From Pseudomarimonas arenosa (GTDB lineage: Bacteria; Pseudomonadota; Gammaproteobacteria; Xanthomonadales; Xanthomonadaceae), in contig NZ_JACYTR010000050.1 of NCBI RefSeq assembly GCF_014841215.1, positions 1 to 35,131 of the forward strand: a DNA stretch of 35,131 nucleotides, given 5' to 3'. Position 1 is the first letter of the stretch, and each line of letters starts with the position of its first letter. Shown piece by piece: positions 16,815-28,196 of the stretch. The notes below the pieces were generated by a model. That model was not told the DNA's origin. It saw only the letters and a program-made list of their open reading frames with translations, and did not search any database. The position numbers and the translations under genes are program-made.

Positions 16815-18389
16815 CTACGGGATGCTGAGATAGAAGTCGTAGTTCCCGCTGCCGGAGTACGACACCACTCGCCACATGTAGTAGCCGGAGCTGCCGTTGT
16901 AGGTGACATCCTCACTGCTGTTCGAGCTGATGCCCTGGGCGACTTTGGTCCAGCCCCACCAGCTCCAGCGATGTAGCTCGAGGTCGAAGTCGGCGTTGCT
17001 CGGGCCACGCAGCCAGCCGCGCTGGGTGCCGCCGCTCGAGTAGTAATAGTTGCCGTCCGGTTGATAGTCGTAGTCGCCAGAGTAGCTCAGCGAACCGCTG
17101 TATTTGGCGCAAGCGGTGCAGGGCTCATCGCCCGGCGGATCCGGATCGGGATCCGGGTCAGGCGGGTTGGTGCCGCCATCGGCACCGGTCTGCAGCAGCC
17201 GATTCGGTGAGCCCGAGCCGGGATTGCCGACCGCATTGCTGACCGCCGCATTGATCAACGCGTTGGTCACCTGCGATGGCGAAGCGCTGGGATTGCCTGC
17301 TAAGTACAATGCGGCTGCACCGGCAACATGCGGCGAGGCCATCGAGGTGCCGCTCAGCGTGGCAGTGGCCGAATTGCTGCCGTTCGAAGTCGACAGAATG
17401 CTGGAGCCGGGGGCGAAGATGTCCAGGCAGGAGCCGTAGTTGGAGAATGACGAGCGGCTGTCGGAACTGGTGGTTGAGCCGACAGTGATCGCGCTCGGTG
17501 CGCGGGCCGGTGAGTAGTTGCAGGCGCTGCTGCTGTCATTGCCGGCTGCCACCACGACGGTGACGCCGGCCGAGCTCAAGTTGGCCACCGCGCTGTCGAC
17601 TGCCGAGGAGGCGCCGCCGCCGAGGCTCATGTTGGCCACCGCCGGAGCGCTGTGGTTGGTGCGCACCCAGTCGATGCCGGCGATCACGCCGGAATTGGTG
17701 CCCGAGCCGTCGCAGCCCAACACCCGTACCGGATAAAGGCGCACGCCCTTGGCCACACCATAGGTGGCACTGCCGACGGTGCCGGCGACATGGGTGCCAT
17801 GGCCCTGGCAGTCATGGGTGCCGTTGCCGTCATTGATTGCGCTGTATCCGCCACTGACCCGGCCGCCAAAGTCGTTGTGACTGGCGCGAATGCCAGTATC
17901 GATGATGTAGGCGTGCACATTGCTGGCCGTGGTGTCGTAGACGTAGGTGCCATTCAAGGGCAGCGAGGCCTGGTCGATGCGATCGAGGCCCCAGGTTGCG
18001 TTGTTCTGCGTGGTGTTGATGCGAACCACACCGTCTTCTTCAACGTAGTCGACGCGCGGGTCTTCCAGCAAACGGACGATGTCATCATCGCTGAGATTGT
18101 TGGCAACAAAGCCGCGCAGGGCTTCGTTGAAGCTTTGCAGGACGCGCATCCGACGCCCCGGACTTTGCGCGGCGATCTGCTGAGCGACCTGCGCCACCTC
18201 CGGTATGTGCCGGCGGTTGGCGATTGATGCCTCGCTGGCCAGTCGCGCGGAATCTTCCTTCAGCACCACGATGTAGCGACCCGGCACAGGTTGTTGCGCC
18301 AGCCGAAGATCGGCGGCTGACGCTGACTGAACCGCCAGACCCAACGCGGCACACATCGCCGACGCCAGTAGCGTACGTTGCATATTCAT
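16815..18389 (-). CDS. Secreted subtilisin-like (S8) serine protease
   Basis: 524-residue pre-pro-protease. Order: signal peptide 1-26 (cut after SASA), inhibitor-I9 propeptide about 36-120 ([11 protein letters not shown] to RVDYVEEDG), then a proteinase K/aqualysin-like catalytic domain with Asp164 (YIIDTGI), His197 (GHGTHVAG), oxyanion Asn284 (AAGND) and Ser349 (SGTSMASPH). A linker of repeated Asp-Pro ([11 protein letters not shown]) leads to a C-terminal 100-residue beta domain of PPC-like look, rich in Tyr, Trp and Ser, usually removed during maturation. The start may be 18389 or the ATG six bases on at 18383; GGGG precedes both. It is divergent from the large winged-helix regulator at 18833, a possible controller. 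Confidence 0.95.
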   Translation of the reverse strand: MNMQRTLLASAMCAALGLAVQSASAADLRLAQQPVPGRYIVVLKEDSARLASEASIANRRHIPEVAQVAQQIAAQSPGRRMRVLQSFNEALRGFVANNLSDDDIVRLLEDPRVDYVEEDGVVRINTTQNNATWGLDRIDQASLPLNGTYVYDTTASNVHAYIIDTGIRASHNDFGGRVSGGYSAINDGNGTHDCQGHGTHVAGTVGSATYGVAKGVRLYPVRVLGCDGSGTNSGVIAGIDWVRTNHSAPAVANMSLGGGASSAVDSAVANLSSAGVTVVVAAGNDSSSACNYSPARAPSAITVGSTTSSDSRSSFSNYGSCLDIFAPGSSILSTSNGSNSATATLSGTSMASPHVAGAAALYLAGNPSASPSQVTNALINAAVSNAVGNPGSGSPNRLLQTGADGGTNPPDPDPDPDPPGDEPCTACAKYSGSLSYSGDYDYQPDGNYYYSSGGTQRGWLRGPSNADFDLELHRWSWWGWTKVAQGISSNSSEDVTYNGSSGYYMWRVVSYSGSGNYDFYLSIP

Positions 18390-18832
18390 TCCCCAATTCC
18401 CCTTTGAAACAATATGTGAAGGCTCGCTTCCCTCCCGGTGCCAGACACCGGCCACCCGCGGCGAACCTGCGCGGGATCGAGCCAGGGATAGGGGTTGTGC
18501 GCTTCTCGCGCATCGATGAAGCGCTCAGAAAAATCTCAAAAATTTCTCAATGGCTGCAATTCGGCGGCAATCGAGCGCAAACCGGGCCGCCTCCGCACCG
18601 ATCTGAACCACCAGGACGGCGGACGGCAGCGTCGGGTGCGATCTCGATCTGCGCTGATCATTGGGCATTTATCCCGTTGCTGCGGTCTCTGGCCGCTTTT
18701 CTCGCTCGAACGGCGCGATAAGATTTGTTGCGCTGCAAAATGCGCTGCTGGTCGTGCCGCGTTACAACCAGGGTCGCGGGCAGCGGGGGACGTCTGCCCC
18801 ATCCTTCGCCGCCGTTCAGAGTGAGGACTGCC
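18390..18832. other. 443-bp divergent intergenic region, protease and regulator promoters
   Basis: I see no gene. The notable content is an AT-rich island at about 18525-18552 carrying the tandem 11-bp repeat listed separately. The rest is GC-rich without a promoter I can defend. Both flanking genes start outward from here. Confidence 0.55.
18529..18550 (-). promoter_or_regulatory. Tandem 11-bp direct repeat, candidate operator
   Basis: Read on the minus strand, TTGAGAAATTT is followed directly by TTGAGATTTTT: two 11-bp units matching at 9 of 11 positions, one helical turn apart. OmpR/PhoB-type winged helices typically bind head-to-tail half-sites with 10-11-bp spacing, and the adjacent gene encodes such a domain. 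It lies about 140 bp upstream of the protease start. Confidence 0.5.
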
Positions 18833-21655
18833 GTGGCCGACCTTCGCCATCCGCCTTGGCCGGATGATTGTCCGCGTCTGCAACTCGATGATCTCCGGAT
18901 CGACTTGCGCTTTCGCCAGCTGATCGATGCCGATGGCACCCGCGAGCTATCGCAACGTCATTTCGACCTGCTCTGCCTGCTGTTAACGGCTCCTGGCTCA
19001 CTGCACAGCCGTCAGCACTTGCTCGACTCGGTGTGGACCGGCGTAGTGGTGGAGGATGCCAATCTGTCGCAGGCGATCTGGACCTTGCGTCGCGCGCTGG
19101 GACCGACGCGGCGACACTGGATTCGCACCGTCGCCAAACGCGGCTACGTGTTCGAGTCGGGCTGCGAGATCAGGCCGCTGTCGGCCGAGGTAATGTACGG
19201 AGCGCAGATTTCGATTCCTTCGGCGGACACAAGCCACCGGCCTGCACGCCAACCTCGATGCGTGACCGGGACTGCGCCGGACAGTAGCAGACCGCAACCG
19301 CCAGACCGGCGGCGTGGTGTGCGGCGTTTCGCGATGATCGCTGCCCTGCTGGTGCTGGTGGTCGTCGCGGGAGGCGGGTTGCGGCTGGGGCCGCAGCTCT
19401 CGCAGCCTGCGCCGGTCATTGCGCTGATCGAGATTGAGCGCGCCGGACACGCCGAGGCTGTGCCGTGGCCTGCGACCTTGCTGCGGGCGCTGGTGGAATG
19501 GCCGTTGTCCTTGTCGCCGCGTCTGGAAGTGCTGACCCCGGAGCAAGTCACGCGCAATCTCGATCACGACACGCCGCTGCAATTGCTGCTGGTGTCGGCG
19601 CGGGAATCATCCGATCGCGCCGGTCATTGGCAGGTTCAGGCGACCTTGCAAGGCGAGAGCGGCACGCGGCAGGCCGGCGTGGAGGTCAGTGAAGCAGACC
19701 TGCCGGCGGCACTTTCTGCGCTCGCCGGGCAAGTCGTCAACGACTGGTGGGGGCTGGGAACCCGCGATGATCTTCAAGGCGCTCACTTGAGCCCAGGCCA
19801 AGCTAAGCGTTATGTGGAATTCGTGCGCGCCAAGCAGAAGTTCGCCTGGTCGGATGCCGCCGAGATCGGCAAGGCGCTGGCTGCCGATGTTCCGGACTGG
19901 GGCATGCTGCGACTGCAGCTGTCCTCGGTGTTGGGGCAGCTGGGTGAGGTGCAGGCAGCACGCCATCACCTGCAGATCGGTCGCGCCCGCCTTGGTCCGC
20001 TACCCGGCGATCTCGAATGGCGGGTTCGTGCTCTGGCCGCCGAATTGGACGGTGACGACCTGCTGGCACTGCAGCAGTATCGTGCGCTGGAGCAGCGTTA
20101 TCCGGAGCGTGCTCAGTTCGCGCTTGAATCGGCGCGCATGCTGTTGCAGCGGGGCCAGGTGACCGAAGCACTCGAACGCATGAAGCGGGCGGATCTCGAT
20201 GATCAGCCGCTGTGGATTCAGGTGCGCGCGGCCTTGATGCGCTCGCAGGCCATGTTGCAATTGGGCGATGCGGCTCGAAGCCGGGAAGCGGCCAGTTGGG
20301 CCTTGCAGCGCTCACAGTCGGCGGGCTGGCCGCTGGAACAAGGCCAGGCCGAGCTGAATCTTGCGGCCGCCGAGATGATCGATCAGCGCGGCATCACCCG
20401 CGATGAGCGCTATCAACGCGCCGCCGAGCTGTTCGAGCAGGGCGGCGATCCCTTGCGTGCCCTCTTGGCACGTCTGGAAGGCGCCAATCTGGCGGGACCA
20501 GAACAAGCCGACAAGGCCCTTAACGCGCTATTGGCGCGGGCTCGTCAGGTTGGACACCGGCAGGTCGAGATCCATGCCCTGCTGATGGCAGCGTTCCGCC
20601 ATTACCGCGACGGTGACTTGTTCAGCTTCCGACGGCGACACGACGAGGCCCGCGCCGTGGCCGAGGCGGTGGGCAACCAGCGCTTGCTGCTGCGGATGGA
20701 ACTGGATGTTGTTGGATTGGATTTGGATGCGGGGGACTTCAGCGCCGCCGAACAGCGGCTCTTGCGCGTGCGCGAACTTGGGCCGCAAGGTGAGTCGGCG
20801 TTCTGGCTGGAGCATTTCTCCGCTGCCCTGGAATGGCGCCGTGGTCGCTTTCAAGCAGCCAGACAGCGTGCCGATGCGGCTCTGCAGGTGCTTCAGGCCG
20901 ACGGAGCACATGCCGCCACGGTGCAGGCGCTGGGCTTCTGTGCTCGCGGTAGCTTGGCCATCACCGCCGGCGAGCTGAGTCGGGCGGACAGTGAGTTCCA
21001 GCGCTGTGCACGCTCAGAAGCACCGGTATACCGACTCATCGCCGAGCTCGGACAAGCGCGCGTCGCTTTGTTTGCCGGCGATCGAGCGCGCGCCTTGCAA
21101 GGCCTGCACAGAGTACAGTCCAGGTTGGCCGAGGTGCCGGCTGTGCTTGATCGGCGCGGAATCAAGTTGGACCTGTTGGATCTATGGACCCGGGCTGGCG
21201 CCCTTGAACAGGCTGTTCCGCTGGCTGAGCAGTTATCGGTCGAGCTGGCGGCCGTGGGCGGGCCAGGTGAGCAGGCTGGGCTTGCACTGATCAAGGCGCG
21301 TATTGCCTTGATACAAGGCGACCGCCCGGCACTGACCTCGGCATTGCAGGCAGCAACGCAGCGAGGTGCTGAGGATGACTGGCAGCTGCAGTCTGGTCTC
21401 AGGCTCTTGGCCGCGTATCGGGATCACGCACATGGCCACAGTGCGCTGGCAGTGCAGGCCTTGCAGCAACTCGCCGCCGATTCACGACGCCGGGAAGATG
21501 TGGTGATGCAGGTCGAGGCTGAAGTGGCTCGCCTGCTGATTGATCCGCTGAATCGCAGCGAGCACAGCACGCTGTTGGCTGAGAGCGGCTTGCGTGGCAT
21601 TCAGCCGATCGCCGTACCTGAAGATCGGTTGGCCGCGAGCGGCGCCAAGCTCTGA
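18833..21655 (+). CDS. Membrane-bound winged-helix (ToxR/CadC-type) regulator with large TPR-like domain
   Basis: 940 residues. Residues about 15-110 are an OmpR/PhoB-type winged helix (LSQRHFDLLCLLL, LLDSVW, NLSQAIWTLRRALG, IRTVAKRGYVF), without a receiver domain. A basic, proline-rich linker leads to one membrane helix (about 166-184). The rest, some 750 residues, is Ala/Leu/Gln/Arg-rich helical sequence resembling degenerate tetratricopeptide repeats, predicted periplasmic by the positive-inside rule. This is the CadC/ToxR layout: a membrane sensor that binds DNA directly. The start is GTG 18833 with TGAGGA 5 nt upstream; the open frame extends earlier to 18725 without support. It is divergent from the secreted protease. 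Confidence 0.87.
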   Translation: MADLRHPPWPDDCPRLQLDDLRIDLRFRQLIDADGTRELSQRHFDLLCLLLTAPGSLHSRQHLLDSVWTGVVVEDANLSQAIWTLRRALGPTRRHWIRTVAKRGYVFESGCEIRPLSAEVMYGAQISIPSADTSHRPARQPRCVTGTAPDSSRPQPPDRRRGVRRFAMIAALLVLVVVAGGGLRLGPQLSQPAPVIALIEIERAGHAEAVPWPATLLRALVEWPLSLSPRLEVLTPEQVTRNLDHDTPLQLLLVSARESSDRAGHWQVQATLQGESGTRQAGVEVSEADLPAALSALAGQVVNDWWGLGTRDDLQGAHLSPGQAKRYVEFVRAKQKFAWSDAAEIGKALAADVPDWGMLRLQLSSVLGQLGEVQAARHHLQIGRARLGPLPGDLEWRVRALAAELDGDDLLALQQYRALEQRYPERAQFALESARMLLQRGQVTEALERMKRADLDDQPLWIQVRAALMRSQAMLQLGDAARSREAASWALQRSQSAGWPLEQGQAELNLAAAEMIDQRGITRDERYQRAAELFEQGGDPLRALLARLEGANLAGPEQADKALNALLARARQVGHRQVEIHALLMAAFRHYRDGDLFSFRRRHDEARAVAEAVGNQRLLLRMELDVVGLDLDAGDFSAAEQRLLRVRELGPQGESAFWLEHFSAALEWRRGRFQAARQRADAALQVLQADGAHAATVQALGFCARGSLAITAGELSRADSEFQRCARSEAPVYRLIAELGQARVALFAGDRARALQGLHRVQSRLAEVPAVLDRRGIKLDLLDLWTRAGALEQAVPLAEQLSVELAAVGGPGEQAGLALIKARIALIQGDRPALTSALQAATQRGAEDDWQLQSGLRLLAAYRDHAHGHSALAVQALQQLAADSRRREDVVMQVEAEVARLLIDPLNRSEHSTLLAESGLRGIQPIAVPEDRLAASGAKL

Positions 21656-21746
21656 CCGTAAGCGGCGACGCCGCCCAGCCTACGGCCGGCCGATGCACCC
21701 TTCGGCGATCTCAGGTGTCACACATCCCGCTTGAATCCACGGACGC

Positions 21747-21772
21747 CCGGGTGCGCGTCTTGGCGCACCCGG
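21747..21772. terminator. Strong hairpin between convergent genes
   Basis: CCGGGTGCGC (21747-21756) and GCGCACCCGG (21763-21772) form a perfect 10-bp stem with a 6-nt loop; GACGC and GCGTC extend it past a one-base bulge. It sits between the convergent regulator (ends 21655) and aminotransferase (ends 21834). Without a T-run it is a structural candidate only. Confidence 0.45.
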
Positions 21773-21792
21773 CGCGTCGGATTACAGGTTAG

Positions 21793-21837
21793 CTAGCCTG
21801 GATATTTCGGCGCGACCTCATGAAATATCCGGGCTAG
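21793..21837. repeat. 45-bp inverted repeat containing 21-bp element, copy 2
   Basis: CTAGCCTGGATATTTC (21793-21808) is inverted as GAAATATCCGGGCTAG (21822-21837) with one mismatch in 16 and a 13-nt loop. Bases 21816-21836 are identical to 106-126. The right arm includes the aminotransferase stop codon (21834-21836), so the element forms the very end of that gene. Confidence 0.75.
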
Positions 21838-23336
21838 GCCGCCTGTGACTGCGGCTTGCGCGGGCCATTGAGGATGGCGTCGCGTACCGCTTCGACGATC
21901 AGCTCGACTTCGCCCTCGGTAATGGTGAAGGTCGGTGTGAAGCGCAGCGAGTTCACCCCGCCGTGGATCACGCCGAGACCCTTCTCGCGCAGGTATTCCT
22001 CAGTCGAACCGGCACCGTAGCACTTGAAGTGCGCTGCCAGCTCGCAGCTGAACAGCAGGCCAGTGCCCTGCACCTTGGTGATCTCGCCGCCCAGTTCCTG
22101 CTTCAGCTTGCTGAACTTCTCAACGAACAGTCTGCCCTTGGCGACGATGTTGTCGCGTACGTCAGGCGTCAGCTGAGCCAGCACGGCGCAGGCCACATCC
22201 ATGGCGCGCGGATTGGCGGTCATGGTGTTGCCGTAGACGCCCTTGCGATACAGGTTGGCGGCCTTTTCGCTGACCGCCAGCACCGACAGCGGATACTGAC
22301 CGGCATTCAGAGCCTTGGAGTAAGTCTCCATATCCGGCGCCGGCAGACTCTCGAAGCCCGGGTAGTCGCAGATCGACAGCACGCCATGGGCACGCAGGCC
22401 GGCCTGGATCGAGTCGACCAGCAACAAGGTGCCGTGCGCCTCGGTCAGTTCGCGGGCGGCAGCGTAGAACTCCGGGGTCACCTGCCGGCCCGGGTCGCCT
22501 TCGCCCATCACCGGTTCCAGGAACATGGCCTCGAAGAACCAGCCATTGGCCTCGGCATCGGCGAACGCCTTCTTCAGCTGCTCGACCGAGTAGGGCTCGA
22601 TCACCACCAGGTGCGGGTCGTGCAGCTTGTGGCTGGCCAGGTGCTGGGCGTAGGTCTTGCGGGTGGAGTCAGAGTACATCGCCGGCAGTTCGGTGCGGCC
22701 GTGGAAGGCGCCCTTCACGGCCAGACGCTTGATCTGCCTGCCGGCATGACGGCCATCCGGATCGGTGTTGAGCTTGGCATTGATGTCGGCGATGCGGCCG
22801 GCCAGACTGACCGATTCCGAACCCGAATTCAGGCAGAGGAACTTGCTGTATGGGCAGCCGCCACGACGCTGACCGATCTCCTTGCGCAATGCGCTGGTCA
22901 AGCGCATGTGCGACAGGCTCGGGGTCATGATGTTGGCCATCACCTGCGGATTCGCCATGGCCTCCAGCACCTTGGCTGGGGTGTGGCCGAAGCCGAGCAT
23001 GCCGTAGCCACCGGAGTCATGCAGTACCGCGCCTTTCAGGGTGACGATCCAGGGGCCGCGGGCAGCCAGGGCGACGTATGGGTTGACCGCATCATCCGGG
23101 TAGAAGTTGACAAAGCCGGACTGGGCCTGATGGATCTGATCCTCTTCGTCAGCACGCAGGAAGTTCTCGAATTCGCCGCCGCGCAGGCTCAGGTGGGCCT
23201 GGTAGGCGGCCTCGATTGCCTGACCCAACTCCGGATAACCCGCGGCAAAGCGTTCGATGGTGGCGTCATCCAGACCGTTGGAGCGAATGCTGCCGCCGTA
23301 TTGGCGAAGTTCTTTCAGTTTCTCGATCAGGGTCAT
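21834..23336 (-). CDS. Class III PLP-dependent aminotransferase
   Basis: 500-residue fold-type I transaminase. Family features: SGSESVSLAGRIAD (the phosphate-cup region, usually SGAEA), GAFHGRT, the aspartate that holds the pyridine nitrogen in LLVDSIQAGLRAHG, and the PLP lysine in TYSKALNAGQYPLS. The DSIQAG and LNAGQ variants, the long N-terminal 80 residues and the 500-residue length set it apart from acetylornithine and GABA transaminases, so I give no substrate. The start is ATG 23336 with GGAGG 4 nt upstream. It is monocistronic on this strand and divergent from queA; its 3' end lies in a palindromic repeat. Confidence 0.92.
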   Translation of the reverse strand: MTLIEKLKELRQYGGSIRSNGLDDATIERFAAGYPELGQAIEAAYQAHLSLRGGEFENFLRADEEDQIHQAQSGFVNFYPDDAVNPYVALAARGPWIVTLKGAVLHDSGGYGMLGFGHTPAKVLEAMANPQVMANIMTPSLSHMRLTSALRKEIGQRRGGCPYSKFLCLNSGSESVSLAGRIADINAKLNTDPDGRHAGRQIKRLAVKGAFHGRTELPAMYSDSTRKTYAQHLASHKLHDPHLVVIEPYSVEQLKKAFADAEANGWFFEAMFLEPVMGEGDPGRQVTPEFYAAARELTEAHGTLLLVDSIQAGLRAHGVLSICDYPGFESLPAPDMETYSKALNAGQYPLSVLAVSEKAANLYRKGVYGNTMTANPRAMDVACAVLAQLTPDVRDNIVAKGRLFVEKFSKLKQELGGEITKVQGTGLLFSCELAAHFKCYGAGSTEEYLREKGLGVIHGGVNSLRFTPTFTITEGEVELIVEAVRDAILNGPRKPQSQAA

Positions 23337-23630
23337 GGCGCCTCCAGCATGGAACGGCAAGGCGCGCGCCGAGTCGCCGCGACGCCTTGAAAAGGTGAAA
23401 TTAAGCCGCTCATGCTATCACTGGGCCATCACGCCCACCACCCCGATGGGCGGTGCCCACAGCCCGGCCAGGCGCCGAGTGATGGCAGCAAAACGGGCGC
23501 GGGCGGTGACGGCAGGGGTCGGATCGGCCGATAATGCTCGGCTTGCCAGAAGTGTGACGGCATCGGAACGATGTCCCGCAGCCCACCCTCGCCGACCTCC
23601 GCTCGGCCCCAGCGCAGTCTTGCAGATCCG

Positions 23631-25771
<2,141 letters not shown>

Positions 25772-25824
25772 AATTCGAAGAAATCCGCCGATTGGCCCTT
25801 GCAAATCGCCGAATCGTCCCGACG

Positions 25825-25833
25825 TGGCATAAT
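25825..25833 (+). promoter_or_regulatory. Possible extended -10 promoter for yajC-secD-secF
   Basis: TGGCATAAT (25825-25833) matches an extended -10 element and lies about 75 bp before yajC, in the 135-bp gap after tgt. No convincing -35 is present at 16-18 bp, which extended -10 promoters can tolerate. Confidence 0.35.
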
Positions 25834-25906
25834 CGCCGGTCTTTGACTCCGGGCTTGGGCGTAAAGCGGCCCGAATCAACCATTTACGAATTACAAGGAC
25901 ATCGCA

Positions 25907-26245
25907 ATGCAGCTTCTCGACTTCTTGATCAGCCCGGCTTTTGCCCAGGCGACGCCGCAGGGGCAGGGATCTCCCATGTCCTTGCTAGTGATGATGGGAC
26001 TGATGTTCGTGGTGTTCTACTTCTTCCTCATTCGCCCGCAGAGCAAGCGTGCGAAGGAGCACCGGGCGATGCTGTCGGCCTTGTCCAAAGGTGACGAAGT
26101 GGTCACCGCCGGTGGCCTGGCTGGTCGCGTTGACGAACTGGGCGATGCCTTCGTGACCGTTGAGATCGCTCAGGGCGTGAAGGTCAAAGTGCAGAAGCAC
26201 GCCGTCACGGCCGTGCTGCCCAAAGGCACGCTGAAATCGGCCTAA
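25907..26245 (+). CDS. yajC: Preprotein translocase accessory subunit YajC
   Basis: 112-residue inner-membrane protein that associates with SecDF and the SecYEG channel. It has one membrane helix (about 24-42, SLLVMMGLMFVVFYFFLIRP), directly followed by the family segment RPQSKRAKEH, and a small cytoplasmic domain with GDEVVTAGGLAGRV. The start is supported by AAGGA about 7 nt upstream. First of three genes in the usual yajC-secD-secF order. Confidence 0.97.
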   Translation: MQLLDFLISPAFAQATPQGQGSPMSLLVMMGLMFVVFYFFLIRPQSKRAKEHRAMLSALSKGDEVVTAGGLAGRVDELGDAFVTVEIAQGVKVKVQKHAVTAVLPKGTLKSA

Positions 26246-26303
26246 GGCAAGTCCGCCACCCCTTTCATTCACTTCTGACGCGGCATCGCCGCCCCGGTCC
26301 GCC

Positions 26304-28181
26304 ATGCTCGAATTTGCACGCTGGAAATACATCCTCGTAATGCTGGTCTGCGTGATCAGCGTTATCTATGCCGTTCCAAACATCTTCCCGCAGGATCCCG
26401 CGGTGCAGGTCAATGGCAACCGCGGCACCGTGGTCGATCAAGCCGTATTGGAGCGCGTACGTGGAGCGCTCGAGGCGAGGGAGATCGGCATCAAGAACGC
26501 CGCGGTCGAGAACGGCAGCCTGCTGGTGCGGTTGAACTCGTCCGACGATCAGCTGCTGGCGGCCGATCTGGTCGGTGCCGAACTGGGCCAGAACTACACG
26601 GTGGCGCTGAATCTTGCCTCTACCGTGCCGGACTACCTGGAGCGCATCAAGGCCACGCCGATGGTGCTCGGCCTCGATCTGCAGGGTGGCGTGCACTTTC
26701 TGATGGAAGTGGATGAGAAGGCCGCTCTCGACAAGCGCGCCAATGTGCTGGTTGAAGATATTCGCAGCATTCTGCGTACGGCCGAGATTCGCAGCACTGA
26801 AATCAGCCAGACCGAAAGCGGCGTATTCATCGCACTGCGTGACGCTGCCGAGGCTGGCAAGGCCGCACAGGCGATCACCGCCGAGTTGCCCGAGCTGATC
26901 GTTGAAGATGGCAGCACGGAAGGCACGCTCAACGCCAATATTCGCCCGGTCGAGCTGAAGTCGATTCTGGACAACGCGCTGGAGCAGAACATCAGCACCC
27001 TGCGCGATCGCATCAACAGCCTCGGCGTGTCCGAGCCGGTCATTCAACGCCAAGGCTCTTCGCGCATCGTGGTGCAGCTGCCGGGCGTGCAGGACACCGC
27101 CATGGCCAAGCGCATCCTCGGCGCCACCGCGACCCTGGAATGGCGTGCGGTGATGGGCGACAGCCCGGATTCGGCCTTTGAGGCCGAGCGCTCGGGGCGT
27201 ATTCCGCCCGATGCCCGTCTGTACAAGCGCCGTGAGCGTGGTGCCGATGGCAATCAGTTTCCGGTTCTGCTGTCCAAGCGGGTGATTGCTTCCGGCGACC
27301 AGCTGGTCAATGCCACCTCAGGCTTCGATCCGCAAAGCGGTGGCCCGATGGTGTCGATACGTCTCGACAGCACCGGTGGTCAGCGCATGCTGGAGCACAC
27401 CACCGACAACGTCGGCAAGCAGATGGGCGTGGTGTTCATCGAGCGCATTCCGGAAAACAAGATGGTCGACGGCAAGGAAGTGCGCAGCATCCGCATCAAT
27501 GAGGAGGTGATCTCGGTTGCCACCACCCAGGGTGTGTTCGGCAAGCAGTTTCAGATTACCGGCCTGGAAAGCTCGCAGTACGCCAATGAACTGGCCATGC
27601 TGATGCGGGCTGGCTCACTGGCGGCACCGGTCGATATCGTCGAAGAGCGGGTGATCGGGCCGTCCCTGGGTCAGGCCAATATCGAGGCCGGCGCGCGCGC
27701 CATCGTGCTCGGTTTCGCCCTGGTCTGCCTGTTGATGATCGTCTACTACAAGCTGATGGGCGTGGTGGCGGTGTTCGCTCTGTTCATGAACCTGCTGATG
27801 CTGTGTGCCGTATTGAGCTTCCTCGATGCCACCCTGACCATGCCGGGCATCGCCGGCATCGTGTTGACCCTGGGTATGGCGATCGACGGCAACGTGCTGA
27901 TTCTCGAGCGTGTCCGTGAAGAACTGGCGGCGGGCAACACGCCAGCGGCCAGCATCAAGGCCGGCTACGAGCGCGCCTGGACCGTCATTCTCGACTCCAA
28001 CGTCACCAAGCTGATTGCAGCGCTGGCCTTGGCAGTGTTCGGCTCCGGCCCGATTCGCGGCTTCGCCATTGTGTTGCTGTGCGGCGTCGCAACCTCGATG
28101 TTCAGTTCGGTCACGATCAGTCGTGCCGTGGTCACCACGATTTATGGAGGTCGCCGCAAGGTGACCCACGTGTCGGTCTGA
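26304..28181 (+). CDS. secD: Protein translocase subunit SecD
   Basis: 625-residue RND-fold inner-membrane protein that, with SecF, uses the proton gradient to pull exported proteins through SecYEG. One N-terminal membrane helix, a large periplasmic domain (P1) starting with MVLGLDLQGGVHFLMEVD, and five C-terminal helices. The last block has TLGMAIDGNVLILERVREEL, the conserved D5 motif with the functionally important aspartate. Length matches E. coli (615). ATG 26304 lies 58 bp after yajC without a clear ribosome site; no better start is nearby. Confidence 0.97.
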   Translation: MLEFARWKYILVMLVCVISVIYAVPNIFPQDPAVQVNGNRGTVVDQAVLERVRGALEAREIGIKNAAVENGSLLVRLNSSDDQLLAADLVGAELGQNYTVALNLASTVPDYLERIKATPMVLGLDLQGGVHFLMEVDEKAALDKRANVLVEDIRSILRTAEIRSTEISQTESGVFIALRDAAEAGKAAQAITAELPELIVEDGSTEGTLNANIRPVELKSILDNALEQNISTLRDRINSLGVSEPVIQRQGSSRIVVQLPGVQDTAMAKRILGATATLEWRAVMGDSPDSAFEAERSGRIPPDARLYKRRERGADGNQFPVLLSKRVIASGDQLVNATSGFDPQSGGPMVSIRLDSTGGQRMLEHTTDNVGKQMGVVFIERIPENKMVDGKEVRSIRINEEVISVATTQGVFGKQFQITGLESSQYANELAMLMRAGSLAAPVDIVEERVIGPSLGQANIEAGARAIVLGFALVCLLMIVYYKLMGVVAVFALFMNLLMLCAVLSFLDATLTMPGIAGIVLTLGMAIDGNVLILERVREELAAGNTPAASIKAGYERAWTVILDSNVTKLIAALALAVFGSGPIRGFAIVLLCGVATSMFSSVTISRAVVTTIYGGRRKVTHVSV

Positions 28182-28196
28182 GGCAGGGATACCACC

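Noticed and set aside
17128-17163. Short tandem GGATCC/GGATCGGG-like DNA repeat in the protease gene
   Set aside because: It is explained by codons for the Asp-Pro linker, not by a separate DNA element.
21963-23390. 475-codon open frame antisense to the aminotransferase
   Set aside because: Mirror frame of a well-supported PLP enzyme; composition is Val/Gly/Gln/His-rich with no motif.
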